NCBI GenBank assembly: GCA_017848155.1
Contig: JAGAKC010000080.1
Coordinates: 1 to 9,350, forward strand
DNA length: 9,350 nt
Direction of reading: 5' to 3'
Origin: Oscillospiraceae bacterium
Lineage (GTDB): Bacteria; Bacillota; Clostridia; Oscillospirales; Ruminococcaceae
This document shows, piece after piece, positions 1 through 6,988 of this stretch. Position numbers and translations under genes: made by a program. Below the pieces are notes generated by a model. That model was not told where the DNA came from, did no database searches, and worked only from the letters and a program-made list of their open reading frames with translations. Within the stretch, counting starts at the first letter, position 1, and every line of letters starts with the position of its first letter.

Positions 1-470
1 CCATTCACATAAGCCTTTACAGCGAACGCATACTTCTTGTTGTTAGTGAGGTTTCTCACCATGTAAGATGTGGAAGTGGTGCTGTAGCCAGTCCACTTTG
101 TTCCGTCCCATACCATCACGCGGTAAGATGTAGCGCCTGTAACTGCGTTCCACTTTACCTGAACCTTAGCGTCACCTGCGCCTGCCTTCACGCCTGTGGG
201 GATGATGGATGCTGCAACGGGAGTAGCATATACTATCTCACTTGTATCACTATAAGCGCCGTTTGCATATGTCTTGACTGCGAATGCATACTTCTTGCCA
301 TTAGTAAGATTTCTCACCATGTTAGAGGTTGCTGTGGTATTGTAGCCGGTCCACTTTGTGCCGTCCCATACCATTACTCTGTAGGACTCAGCACCCTCGA
401 CTGCATCCCACTTTACCTGTACCTTTGTGTCGCCTGCGGATGCCTTTACATTCTGAGGAACAGTGGAAGC
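1..470 (-). repeat. Two adjacent fibronectin type III domains (second truncated by the window edge)
   Basis: The first domain runs from Ala1973 (base 470) to residue 2058 and the second from Ala2059 (base 212) to the edge, a period of 86 residues. Both show the FN3 pattern: an early Pro, 'V.V.W.AV.GA.SYRV', then 'NLTN.KKYAFAVK'. Each contains the same core 'VMVWDGTKWTGY'. The DNA is also close, sharing for example ccgtcccataccat at the same offset (258 bp), so this is a fairly recent tandem duplication or one kept alike by conversion. FN3 domains in secreted bacterial carbohydrate-active proteins usually act as spacers. More copies may follow outside the window. Confidence 0.85.
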
Positions 471-3400
471 TTTTTCTTCCATAAATGTGATCTTAGTGAT
501 CCTTATTCCGCAGCCCTGAACAGCAAAGTCGCAGCTGTAAGGATTATTCCTGATGTATGCAAGCTCTGTTTCTGTTACGGGGATCTCATATACGGAACCT
601 GTAAGAGTCTCAGGCTCTTCGGTAGCCCATTTGAAGCCGATATTGGGATCGCCCCAGACATTCCATATTGCCCAGATACTGTTATCCTCATAACCATCGA
701 GCTTCTCTGCGTAGATCTTCAGTGTTCCTGCCTTTTCGAGATTTGCGAGCGCAGGATAGTTAATATCATGCTGAACGCCCCACTCGGGCAGTGCGGTCTG
801 ATTATCGTCGAGAAGTATCTCGCCTGCTGCTACCTCTGCCTCGGGAACTTCTTCGTAGCCGAAGGTGATGTCCGAAACGTAGATCTTTGTGCCGGGAGTT
901 ACATACTGCGCATCCAGCATGGGATTTGTCCTGAGCATACCACGGTAATTTCTTGTGATGGTCTGCTCTGTAGAAGCCAGCGGGAAGTTCATACCGGGAT
1001 TCCACTCGTCGGTTGCGTCAGTGCCTGAAACCGCAAGCTTGATGGTGCCGAAATTCTCGTTCTCATATCTTGCTGTAATGCTTACAGACTGTACATCAGA
1101 AATGTCGATGTCATTTGCCATCAGGAAGGGACCTTCAACGTAGCATGCCTCTTTGTCGCCGTGGTTGTAGTAGAAGGACTTCTCGCCTGTCTGGATCCAC
1201 TGACCTGTGATATCCTCGTAATCGGTGATATCCTCGTTGCTTACAACGATGTTGTCTACGGTGATGATAGCATTTTCACTGATATCACAGATGTTAAGGT
1301 CAGCAAAGTTCCATGCATCGCCATAGGTGAATACATAGATCGTAGCCTTTCCGTCCTCGATATGCTGCGGATATGCGTCCCTGAACGAACCGTCCTCCTC
1401 GAAGAGATTTACATTCACATCAACATAGCCGTCAACGGTAACATCAAACTTTATATACTTGGTATCAGCGCTCATGTCCGATACTATCGTATGGGAGATA
1501 TCGTTCTCGCTGTAGCCGTCGCCGCTGTCAACATAGTTCCAGGTGCCGTCGGGGGACTCATACCAGAATTCTTTTACATTAACGGGGTCAGAGTTGAGCA
1601 AGAAGTTTCCGATCATAACGGTGGTGCCTGCGGTCAATGCCAGTTCATCATCTGTCCACCACAGCTCGATATCCAGATATTCGGGAGTTTTTCCGCAGGT
1701 TGGGATAACGATCGTAGCTGTTTCGCCGTCGCCAATGAAATTCTGGGTACCTGAACGATATTCACCGTCGATCTTTGAGCGGAAAACAGGCACAGCACTT
1801 CCGCCCGTTACAGTTACGTCTGCGCTGATATAGGTGAAATCCTCCCAGTTATTAATACCGCTGATATCAATGCTCAGCGGGTCAGCAGATTCGATATCCT
1901 TGTCGCCGTTGGTGTACCACCAGTTGCCGTCTTCGTCTCCTACCCACCTGTTCTTTACCAGGGTATAGTCAAAATCCTGGGTGGAGAAGTAGATATCGCT
2001 TACAGTAATACTGCTATCTGCGTATACTGCGACGCCGTCCTCTACCCAGTTGAAACCAAGATTGATCTCTTCGGGAACATCACCGTGTGTCAGGATGTAT
2101 ACGATCCCGCTTGCGGTGTTGGTATTCTCGTCCGTGAAGATATGAGCGTCATTGCTGTTGAACCACACATCATCAACCAGATAGTTGAATACAGGGTTTA
2201 CATCTCCGCCTGTTACAGTGACATTTGCACTGATATACTTGACCGTGCTCCAGTCATCGATAGAGTTCACATCAATATTAAGAGGAGCGATCGTGTCACG
2301 ATCAGCAGAGCCGTTGTTGTAGTGCCAGTCGCGTGTTGTGGGATCTTGTATCCACTCGTCCTTTACTATGGAGAAATCAAGCTCGTCCCTGGAGTATGTG
2401 ATATTGCTGATAGTGATATGCGAATTTGCGGTAACTGCGATCTCACCGTCTGCCCACAGGAAGGAAATATTCAGCCAGTCAGGTGTCAGACCGTTTGTCC
2501 TGAGGTAGATAGTACTGGGGGATGTAGTGCTTATAAGCTTGCTGTTACCCGGTGTATCCTCCTGATTGAAGCTGCCGGAGAATGCAGGGTTGATCGTAAC
2601 GACAGCGTTGCTGTTAGGAATACAAACAGATACATCTGCGCTGACATATCTGATCTCGCTCCAGTCCACAGACTCAATGTCGATAGGAAGCTCAAGGATG
2701 TCTCCGCTTAAATCGTCATTGTTATAGTGCCATGCGTTGTCTTCGCCGAGATACCACTCCTCCTGCATTTCGGAGTAGTCGAGGGGATTTTCGGAGAAAT
2801 AAACAGGCTCAACAACGATCTCAGCACCTGCTGCTACTGCGTTGCCGTCGTTCTGCCAGATGCCATAGAAATCAATGTAGATATCGTCGGGAGTCTGACC
2901 GTTTGTTACAAGGAAGATAAGACTGCGGTCGCCGATGGTCTTATTTCCGCCTCCCACAAAATTGCCGTTGATATTGGTGGTGAACTTGGGGGAAATATAA
3001 CTTTCGGATACAGAGATCCATGTGGAGATGTACTTTATCTTGCTCCAGTCCTCAACAGAGGATGTGTCGACGACCCTAATGCCATCGATATTGCCGCTTT
3101 CATTGCCCTTTACATAGTGCCATCCATCATCCAGCTCATACCACTGATCCTTCAGGATAGAGTAATCCATTTCTTCCTCGGAGAATGTGATATTGCTGAT
3201 CGTGATCTGTGCGTTTGCAAGAGCCGCGCTGCCGTCATCGTTAACGCCGGCGAAGCTGACAGAAAGGCTCTCTGTGTTCTTGCCGTTTGTTACAAGGTAA
3301 AGCGTCTGTGTACCTGTAAAGTTCTTGTTGCCGGTAGATGTATGCATACCGCCTACGGAAGCCATTGCCGCAGGACCGATGTTACCCTCGGACACGGTAA

Positions 3401-6386
3401 CATCCATACTGATGTACTTTATCTTGCTCCAGTCCTCAACAGAGGATGTGTCGATGTTAAGCTCGCTCACATCGCCGCTGCTGTCGCCCTTTACATAGCA
3501 CCAGCTGCCATTTTCCTGATACCACATATCCTTCAGGTTGGAGTGATCCAGCGCTTCAGTGGAGAACACGAAATTCTTCATGTAGACTTTTGCGCCGGGA
3601 AGGATAGCAAGACCGTCATCGTTAGCCGCATCGAAATCGATATTCAGCCGCTCGGGAACTCTGCCGTTGGTCTCAAAGTAGAGAGTTTCATATTCAGTGC
3701 CCGAGAAAGCCTTGCTGCCGCTGGTAGTATACACGCCGTCGAAGCTGGTGGAGAAATGAGGCTTTACATTACCTTCAGTGACCTGAACATCTACGCTGAT
3801 GTACTGAATGTTTTCCCAGTTGTCAACGGGAACATCGTTCAGGTCGAAGTTATAGCCCCAGATCTGGCTGCCGTCGTTATCGCTCTGATAATACCAGTTG
3901 CCGTTTCCGTCATCAACCCACTGGTCGACAACATGGGGAGGATCATACTCGGAGATCATGATGTTATGTACGCATAAGCACTGACCTGCTTCAAGCACGT
4001 TATTATTCTCGCCCATGCCCCAGAACACGATGCTTGCAGAACCGATCTCATCGCCGTTTGTTCTGTAATAGGGATAGGTCGTGCCGCCGTTTGTGGGTGC
4101 GCTTACACCCATGCGCCAGCACCATTCGTCATTGATTATCTTGTTTACGCCGAAAACAGGGCTGATAGCGCCGTCAGAGGATACAGCCGCATTGATAAAT
4201 CCGACATCATACCAGGGGATCATATCGTAATTATATGTATCGAGATCGATCTCAAGATCAGGTATGCTCTGAACAGCCTCGCTGCCGTTCTTATAGAACC
4301 AGTGACCGTCACGCTCGAACCACACGTCTGTTTCAGGGAACTCAACGAATCTGACATCCTTGATAGCGATTATGCCATTTGCGTCAAGAAGATGATATTC
4401 TTCATTCATCGGCCAGAACTGTACCATCAGCTCGTTAACCGACTGACCGCCCACATACAGCGTAAGAGTTGTCCTTGCGTTGTGCAGGTTATTGTAGTCG
4501 TCGAGGTACAGATTGCCTCCGTTGACAGCTGCTCTGAAGTTGAAGAAAGCATTGCCGCTTACAGCCTCAACATCCAGTTCAACAGCAAGGATATCGCTCC
4601 AGTCCTCAACATAGGAAACATCGATAATGAAGGCTTCAAGATCAAATTCGGAGAGAGGCTCACTGCCGTTGATGTAATAATTCACGCCGTCCTGCTCGAA
4701 CCATGTGTTGGTCTCGCCTGTGATGGTAGTCCTCTCCTCGGTGGAGAAGGTGATATTGCTTACAATGACCTCTGAACCGCCGTAAAGCACAGCACCGCTT
4801 TCCTGATCAACAGGCCACAGCATAAGATTCAGATAATTTACTGTCTGACCGTTTGTCGGGAAATAAATGGTAGCTTCAGCGTCGTTGAAATACACGCCCT
4901 CGCTGCATGTCCATTCTTCATCGCCTGTTTCACTGTTGACGATACCGCCGCCCAGTGCGGAGGATATACTGCCGTTGCTTCTGATGTCCACAGATACATA
5001 CTTTATCTCGGACCAGTCCTCAACGGAAGAAATGTCGATATCGAGATTGGGGACCTCGCTCCAGCCATCTCCGCTGAACAGATCGCGATCGGTAGAGAAT
5101 ACCCAGTCGTTGTTTTCATTGGCATACCAGTCGAGCTTCTCGCTGTATTCGCCTACGAACTCGATATCTCTTACAGCGATGATGGAACCTGCTTCAAGAG
5201 CAGTGCCTTCATCGTTGATGCTCCATAAAGCTACCTCGGCACTTGATACCTCCCCGCCGTTTGTGGGCAGGGATAAGGTAGTCCAGCAGCCTTCCATATA
5301 GGAGCTTTCGCCGCTTGCCCAGTTGCCGTCTATCGTGCCTGCGATACAGAAATTAGCAACGCCGTTTATAGCTTCAACAGTTGCTCTTATCTCTGTGATA
5401 CCCTCCCAGCTTTCAACAGAGGAGATATCTATCGGGAAGTTCAGCTCCCCGCTCTCGGGAATGGCAGTATCGCCGTTGATGTAGTAATACACGCCATCCT
5501 GCTCGAACCATGTGTTGGTCTCGCCTGTGATGGTGGTCCTCTCCTCGGTGGAGAAGGTGATATTGCTTATCTCAACACGCTGACCCACCTCAAGAGGATA
5601 GGTGATGTCATTTCCGTACTCGTCCTTCTCACCTGTCTGGTACGCACCCCAGAACTGGACATTGGCACCGGTGATCTGTGTGCCGTTTGTATCAAGGTAA
5701 AAGGTGCCTGTACCGTTCTCCATCATCATGTATGAGCCGTTTACCCAGTTCTCCTCCAAACCGAGGTTTCCGCCGATAGCCGGGAATACCTTGCCATCGG
5801 AGTATACATCCGCACTGATATACCTGACAGCGCTCCAGTCCTCGACGGAGCCCAGATCAAAGAAGTTGAACTCCTCAAAGGATTCTGCTGTACCACGGTT
5901 AAGCACCCACTTATCTCCCATGGGATACCAGATGTCGGTCAGCTTCTCTTCATGGAAGGTGATGTCCGATACCGTCATCGACATGCCGTCGGTGAGATGC
6001 CACATCTCCAGACGGAGATTCTTGAACTCCTGTCCATCGGTGCCGAAGTATACAAGATACTCTCCACCGTCATCCTGCCATCCTGACTTACCCATAGTCC
6101 ACACATCGTTGCTGTCCTCGGCGACCAGAATAGGCATACTGGTTGCGTTCGCCGTATACTTAACGCTGATGTACTGGGTATTCTCCCAGTCAACATCGCT
6201 TGTATCGATGGACAGACTGTCGATCTCGGCAGCACCGTTAATGGTCGCACTGTAAGAGCCGTCGCCGTTATCGACCCATTCATTCTCTGCCGCAGCGAAA
6301 GCTATCGTGGCAGGGAAATTCGCAAGCATCGTTGACACTGCTACAACAGACGCTGTAAACAACGATGCTATTCTGCGAAGTTTCAT
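1..6386 (-). CDS. Giant secreted multimodular protein: signal peptide, ~15 tandem CBM-like modules, FN3 domains (3' end outside window)
   Basis: Reading the minus strand from ATG at 6386-6384 gives 2128 uninterrupted codons down to base 3, so the gene continues past the left edge. The start is fixed by AGGAGG eight bases upstream and by a signal peptide opening MKLRRIASLF and ending A-F-A (residues 29-31). Residues 37 to about 1849 are tandem modules of 116-142 residues. Each opens with an aromatic pair (WY, WF, WV), then a 'G.W.Y.NG' turn, a 'D.SSVEDWS.I.YIS' strand region, a 'T.YL.TNG.TP..LNI.F' region and a closing 'ITISNITFS' strand. Residues 1850-1972 look like a further diverged module, and 1973 onward are two FN3 domains. 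The beta-strand pattern and exposed aromatics fit non-catalytic carbohydrate-binding modules (inference). No catalytic domain, cohesin or dockerin is visible; one could lie beyond the edge. The protein is probably secreted or surface-attached and may bind plant or host glycans. ORF and signal peptide are certain; function is not. Confidence 0.93.
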   Translation of the reverse strand, partial: MKLRRIASLFTASVVAVSTMLANFPATIAFAAAENEWVDNGDGSYSATINGAAEIDSLSIDTSDVDWENTQYISVKYTANATSMPILVAEDSNDVWTMGKSGWQDDGGEYLVYFGTDGQEFKNLRLEMWHLTDGMSMTVSDITFHEEKLTDIWYPMGDKWVLNRGTAESFEEFNFFDLGSVEDWSAVRYISADVYSDGKVFPAIGGNLGLEENWVNGSYMMMENGTGTFYLDTNGTQITGANVQFWGAYQTGEKDEYGNDITYPLEVGQRVEISNITFSTEERTTITGETNTWFEQDGVYYYINGDTAIPESGELNFPIDISSVESWEGITEIRATVEAINGVANFCIAGTIDGNWASGESSYMEGCWTTLSLPTNGGEVSSAEVALWSINDEGTALEAGSIIAVRDIEFVGEYSEKLDWYANENNDWVFSTDRDLFSGDGWSEVPNLDIDISSVEDWSEIKYVSVDIRSNGSISSALGGGIVNSETGDEEWTCSEGVYFNDAEATIYFPTNGQTVNYLNLMLWPVDQESGAVLYGGSEVIVSNITFSTEERTTITGETNTWFEQDGVNYYINGSEPLSEFDLEAFIIDVSYVEDWSDILAVELDVEAVSGNAFFNFRAAVNGGNLYLDDYNNLHNARTTLTLYVGGQSVNELMVQFWPMNEEYHLLDANGIIAIKDVRFVEFPETDVWFERDGHWFYKNGSEAVQSIPDLEIDLDTYNYDMIPWYDVGFINAAVSSDGAISPVFGVNKIINDEWCWRMGVSAPTNGGTTYPYYRTNGDEIGSASIVFWGMGENNNVLEAGQCLCVHNIMISEYDPPHVVDQWVDDGNGNWYYQSDNDGSQIWGYNFDLNDVPVDNWENIQYISVDVQVTEGNVKPHFSTSFDGVYTTSGSKAFSGTEYETLYFETNGRVPERLNIDFDAANDDGLAILPGAKVYMKNFVFSTEALDHSNLKDMWYQENGSWCYVKGDSSGDVSELNIDTSSVEDWSKIKYISMDVTVSEGNIGPAAMASVGGMHTSTGNKNFTGTQTLYLVTNGKNTESLSVSFAGVNDDGSAALANAQITISNITFSEEEMDYSILKDQWYELDDGWHYVKGNESGNIDGIRVVDTSSVEDWSKIKYISTWISVSESYISPKFTTNINGNFVGGGNKTIGDRSLIFLVTNGQTPDDIYIDFYGIWQNDGNAVAAGAEIVVEPVYFSENPLDYSEMQEEWYLGEDNAWHYNNDDLSGDILELPIDIESVDWSEIRYVSADVSVCIPNSNAVVTINPAFSGSFNQEDTPGNSKLISTTSPSTIYLRTNGLTPDWLNISFLWADGEIAVTANSHITISNITYSRDELDFSIVKDEWIQDPTTRDWHYNNGSADRDTIAPLNIDVNSIDDWSTVKYISANVTVTGGDVNPVFNYLVDDVWFNSNDAHIFTDENTNTASGIVYILTHGDVPEEINLGFNWVEDGVAVYADSSITVSDIYFSTQDFDYTLVKNRWVGDEDGNWWYTNGDKDIESADPLSIDISGINNWEDFTYISADVTVTGGSAVPVFRSKIDGEYRSGTQNFIGDGETATIVIPTCGKTPEYLDIELWWTDDELALTAGTTVMIGNFLLNSDPVNVKEFWYESPDGTWNYVDSGDGYSENDISHTIVSDMSADTKYIKFDVTVDGYVDVNVNLFEEDGSFRDAYPQHIEDGKATIYVFTYGDAWNFADLNICDISENAIITVDNIVVSNEDITDYEDITGQWIQTGEKSFYYNHGDKEACYVEGPFLMANDIDISDVQSVSITARYENENFGTIKLAVSGTDATDEWNPGMNFPLASTEQTITRNYRGMLRTNPMLDAQYVTPGTKIYVSDITFGYEEVPEAEVAAGEILLDDNQTALPEWGVQHDINYPALANLEKAGTLKIYAEKLDGYEDNSIWAIWNVWGDPNIGFKWATEEPETLTGSVYEIPVTETELAYIRNNPYSCDFAVQGCGIRITKITFMEEKASTVPQNVKASAGDTKVQVKWDAVEGAESYRVMVWDGTKWTGYNTTATSNMVRNLTNGKKYAFAVKTYANGAYSDTSEIVYATPVAASIIPTGVKAGAGDAKVQVKWNAVTGATSYRVMVWDGTKWTGYSTTSTSYMVRNLTNNKKYAFAVKAYVN
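486..840 (-). other. Possible fifteenth, diverged module before the FN3 domains (about residues 1850-1967)
   Basis: This stretch lies between the last clear module and the FN3 domains. It begins around 'VAAGEILLDD', carries several Trp residues ('IWAIWNVWGD'), and ends with 'GCGIRITKITF', which matches the closing 'ITISNITF' strand of the other modules. It lacks the opening 'WY...G.W.Y.NG' and the 'VEDWS' signature. Either it is a decayed copy of the same fold or a different beta-sandwich domain. The ends are approximate. Confidence 0.5.
3027..3070 (-). repeat. 44-bp exact repeat, copy 2 (module 9)
   Basis: Exact copy of 3411-3454 in the next module. Perfect nucleotide identity, including third codon positions, points to recent duplication or gene conversion between adjacent modules. 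Confidence 0.9.
3411..3454 (-). repeat. 44-bp exact repeat, copy 1 (module 8)
   Basis: This stretch is identical to 3027-3070, offset 384 bp (128 codons). It encodes the 'DTSSVEDWSKIKYIS' core of module 8. Neighbouring modules 8 and 9 are the most alike pair around this core. Confidence 0.9.
4665..4762 (-). repeat. 98-bp near-identical repeat, copy 2 (module 4/5 junction)
   Basis: This is the partner of 5472-5569, differing at four positions. It encodes the end of module 4, the same linker and the start of module 5. The flanking module bodies have diverged much further, so this junction has either been homogenised or is under unusual constraint. Confidence 0.9.
5472..5569 (-). repeat. 98-bp near-identical repeat, copy 1 (module 2/3 junction)
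   Basis: This segment matches 4665-4762 at 94 of 98 positions by eye, with an offset of 807 bp (269 codons). It encodes the end of module 2 (from 'ITFSTEE'), the linker 'RTTITGETN' and the start of module 3 ('TWFEQDGV'). The offset equals two modules, so the duplicated unit was probably a pair of modules. Confidence 0.9.
6294..6386 (-). other. Signal peptide of the giant protein (residues 1-31)
   Basis: The N-terminus has two basic residues (R4, R5) after M-K-L, a hydrophobic stretch from about I6 to A22 and a small-residue cleavage site A29-F30-A31 before A32. This is a classical Sec / signal peptidase I signal. There is no lipobox cysteine, so a lipoprotein is unlikely. The protease at 8469 ends its signal with the same A-F-A triplet. 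Confidence 0.88.
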
Positions 6387-6394
6387 AACTATTA

Positions 6395-6400
6395 CCTCCT
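6395..6400 (-). promoter_or_regulatory. Ribosome binding site of the giant protein gene
   Basis: On the minus strand the bases read AGGAGG, a full Shine-Dalgarno core, eight bases before the ATG at 6386. It fixes the start and suggests strong translation. Confidence 0.92.
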
Positions 6401-6437
6401 TATTTGGTGTTTTGTGTAATTAGTGTTTACAGTTTTG

Positions 6438-6446
6438 ATTATAGCA
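6438..6446 (-). promoter_or_regulatory. Extended -10 promoter of the giant protein gene
   Basis: The minus strand reads TGC-TATAAT (6446 to 6438): a perfect -10 hexamer with the TG of an extended -10 element. No good -35 box sits 16-18 bases upstream, which fits an extended -10 promoter. Initiation would fall near 6431, leaving an untranslated leader of about 44 bases. Confidence 0.6.
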
Positions 6447-6463
6447 CTTTTTCCGTGAAAAAG
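6447..6463. promoter_or_regulatory. Palindrome abutting the -10 box, candidate operator
   Basis: CTTTTTC-CGT-GAAAAAG is a perfect 7-base inverted repeat around a 3-base centre. It lies directly upstream of the TGC-TATAAT element, covering the spacer and most of the -35 region, where a bound protein would block or alter polymerase. A terminator for the upstream small gene is less likely, because no clean T-tract follows on the minus strand. Confidence 0.4.
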
Positions 6464-6470
6464 CTACATA

Positions 6471-6504
6471 TGAAAACGTCTATTAAAAAATATCTGCGTT
6501 TTCA
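6471..6504. promoter_or_regulatory. Inverted repeat TGAAAACG...CGTTTTCA upstream of the giant gene promoter
   Basis: Perfect 8-base arms at 6471-6478 and 6497-6504 are separated by 18 AT-rich bases. Each arm resembles half of a catabolite-responsive element (TGWNANCG); on the minus strand TGAAAACGCAGATA differs from that consensus at two places. It could be an activator or CcpA-type site for the glycan-binding gene, or a weak terminator of the 6517-6858 gene. This is pattern-based only. Confidence 0.3.
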
Positions 6505-6516
6505 CTAAAATGATCA

Positions 6517-6858
6517 TTACAATTTTGACCAATCACACAAAATGTGTGCTATTCTGCATACGCTACACCAGATATAGTGGTTGTTCCTGAACTGATGAAA
6601 ACACGCCTCACCTGACGCTGCTGCGGCTGCGGAGCAGCCTATAGTCTTTGTGTCGGTAAACATTCCTACCGAACCTATATATGCAGGTAAAGCTTGCTGT
6701 TTTTCTGCAAATTGCTTTAATCTGTCAATGCACTCTTTTTCGTCCACATCATTAAAACAAGCCAATGTTAGGTGCGGTCTTGTTTTCCATTCGAGATATT
6801 TTGTGCTTAGTTTTTCATCTGCAATTCTTTCAGCATAACGAAAGATCTTCTTTTCCAT
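6517..6858 (-). pseudogene. 2H phosphoesterase / 2'-5' RNA ligase-like protein, probably degenerate C-terminal half
   Basis: The frame starts at ATG 6858-6856, with GGAAGG five bases upstream, and stops at TAA 6519-6517, giving 113 residues. Residues 1-58 look like the N-terminal half of the LigT / 2'-5' RNA ligase (2H) family: 'WKTRPHLTLACF' carries the first H-x-T-L motif (H29, T31), followed by an acidic loop and a helix 'CIDRLKQFAEKQQ'. 'GSVGMFTDTKT' also fits the family's middle strand. After that the chain becomes alanine-rich and then 'FRNNHYIW', and the expected second H-x-T motif is only 'AHIL' (H105, Thr missing). The family is usually about 160-190 residues, so this is short. Internal deletion with loss of activity is the best reading; a reduced but intact paralogue is possible. 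It lies upstream of and in the same direction as the giant gene, separated by 130 bases. Confidence 0.6.
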
Positions 6859-6915
6859 TTCATCCTTCCGTGCGGAATCTTTCTATATATGAAGACGATA
6901 TACAGCTCATCGAAA

Positions 6916-6938
6916 ATCAATTATAATTGCTAATTGAT
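6916..6938. promoter_or_regulatory. AT-rich inverted repeat with nested palindrome between the divergent genes
   Basis: ATCAATTA (6916-6923) and TAATTGAT (6931-6938) are perfect 8-base arms with a 7-base spacer. Nested inside is the perfect 12-base palindrome CAATTATAATTG (6918-6929), which contains TATAAT on both strands. On the plus strand TATAAT (6922-6927) sits 17 bases after TATACA (6899-6904), a plausible -35/-10 pair for the FHA operon. The minus-strand copy has no good -35. The site could be a divergent promoter, an operator, or both. Confidence 0.4.
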
Positions 6939-6960
6939 ATACCAAAAGCATTTTTGACCG

Positions 6961-6969
6961 TGTTATACT
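6961..6969 (+). promoter_or_regulatory. Candidate extended -10 promoter for the FHA-PP2C-protease operon
   Basis: TGT-TATACT matches an extended -10 element with one mismatch in the hexamer. No convincing -35 stands 16-18 bases upstream. Transcription would start near 6976, just ahead of the hairpin and short ORF described below. It competes with the TATAAT at 6922 as the operon promoter. Confidence 0.4.
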
Positions 6970-6988
6970 GAATACACGAAAAGGAAAC

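Larger units (their letters stand above)
841..6278 (-). repeat. Tandem array of 14 degenerate ~130-residue beta-rich modules
   Basis: Module starts, taken at the first Trp, lie at 6278 (residue 37), 5930 (153), 5510 (293), 5129 (420), 4703 (562), 4322 (689), 3920 (823), 3524 (955), 3143 (1082), 2756 (1211), 2354 (1345), 1946 (1481), 1565 (1608) and 1199 (1730). Spacing is 116-142 residues, most often 127. The best conserved signatures are 'SSVEDWS.I.YIS' (modules 2, 4, 8 and 9 nearly identical), 'TNG.TP' near the middle and 'ITISNITFS' at the end. Two linker types join modules: 'TEERTTITGETN' before modules 3 and 5, and 'LDYS..KD' variants before modules 8-12. Modules 13 and 14 are the most diverged. 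The layout resembles jelly-roll carbohydrate-binding domains, but I cannot assign a CBM family number. Confidence 0.88.

Noticed and set aside
1161..2711. Plus-strand open frames of 197 and 208 codons (1161-1754 and 2085-2711)
   Set aside because: They are antisense shadows of the module array; the minus-strand frame has a signal peptide, ribosome site and repeated domains that explain this DNA.
1921..3930. Dockerin- or EF-hand-like loops such as 'DGNGNW' and 'GDEDGNW' at module starts
   Set aside because: They lack the spaced Asp/Asn pattern of a 12-residue calcium loop and the paired repeats of dockerins; they fit a beta-turn before a conserved Trp.
2727..3977. Plus-strand open frame of 416 codons
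   Set aside because: It lies wholly inside the giant minus-strand gene in the antisense direction, has no domain-like composition and shows the repeated phrases expected when a repetitive gene is read backwards.
4302..6255. Plus-strand open frames at 4302-4775, 4867-5301 and 5704-6255
   Set aside because: Antisense to the giant gene, with no recognisable protein features; frames of this length are common opposite a long coding region.
841..6278. Repeats as a CRISPR array or mobile element
   Set aside because: The repeats are in-frame protein modules of about 380 bp with diverged DNA, not short identical repeats with spacers, and no transposase or terminal inverted repeats are present.
6954..6959. 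TTGACC as a -35 box for the FHA operon
   Set aside because: No -10-like hexamer lies 16-18 bases downstream; the nearest, TATACT at 6964, is only four bases away.
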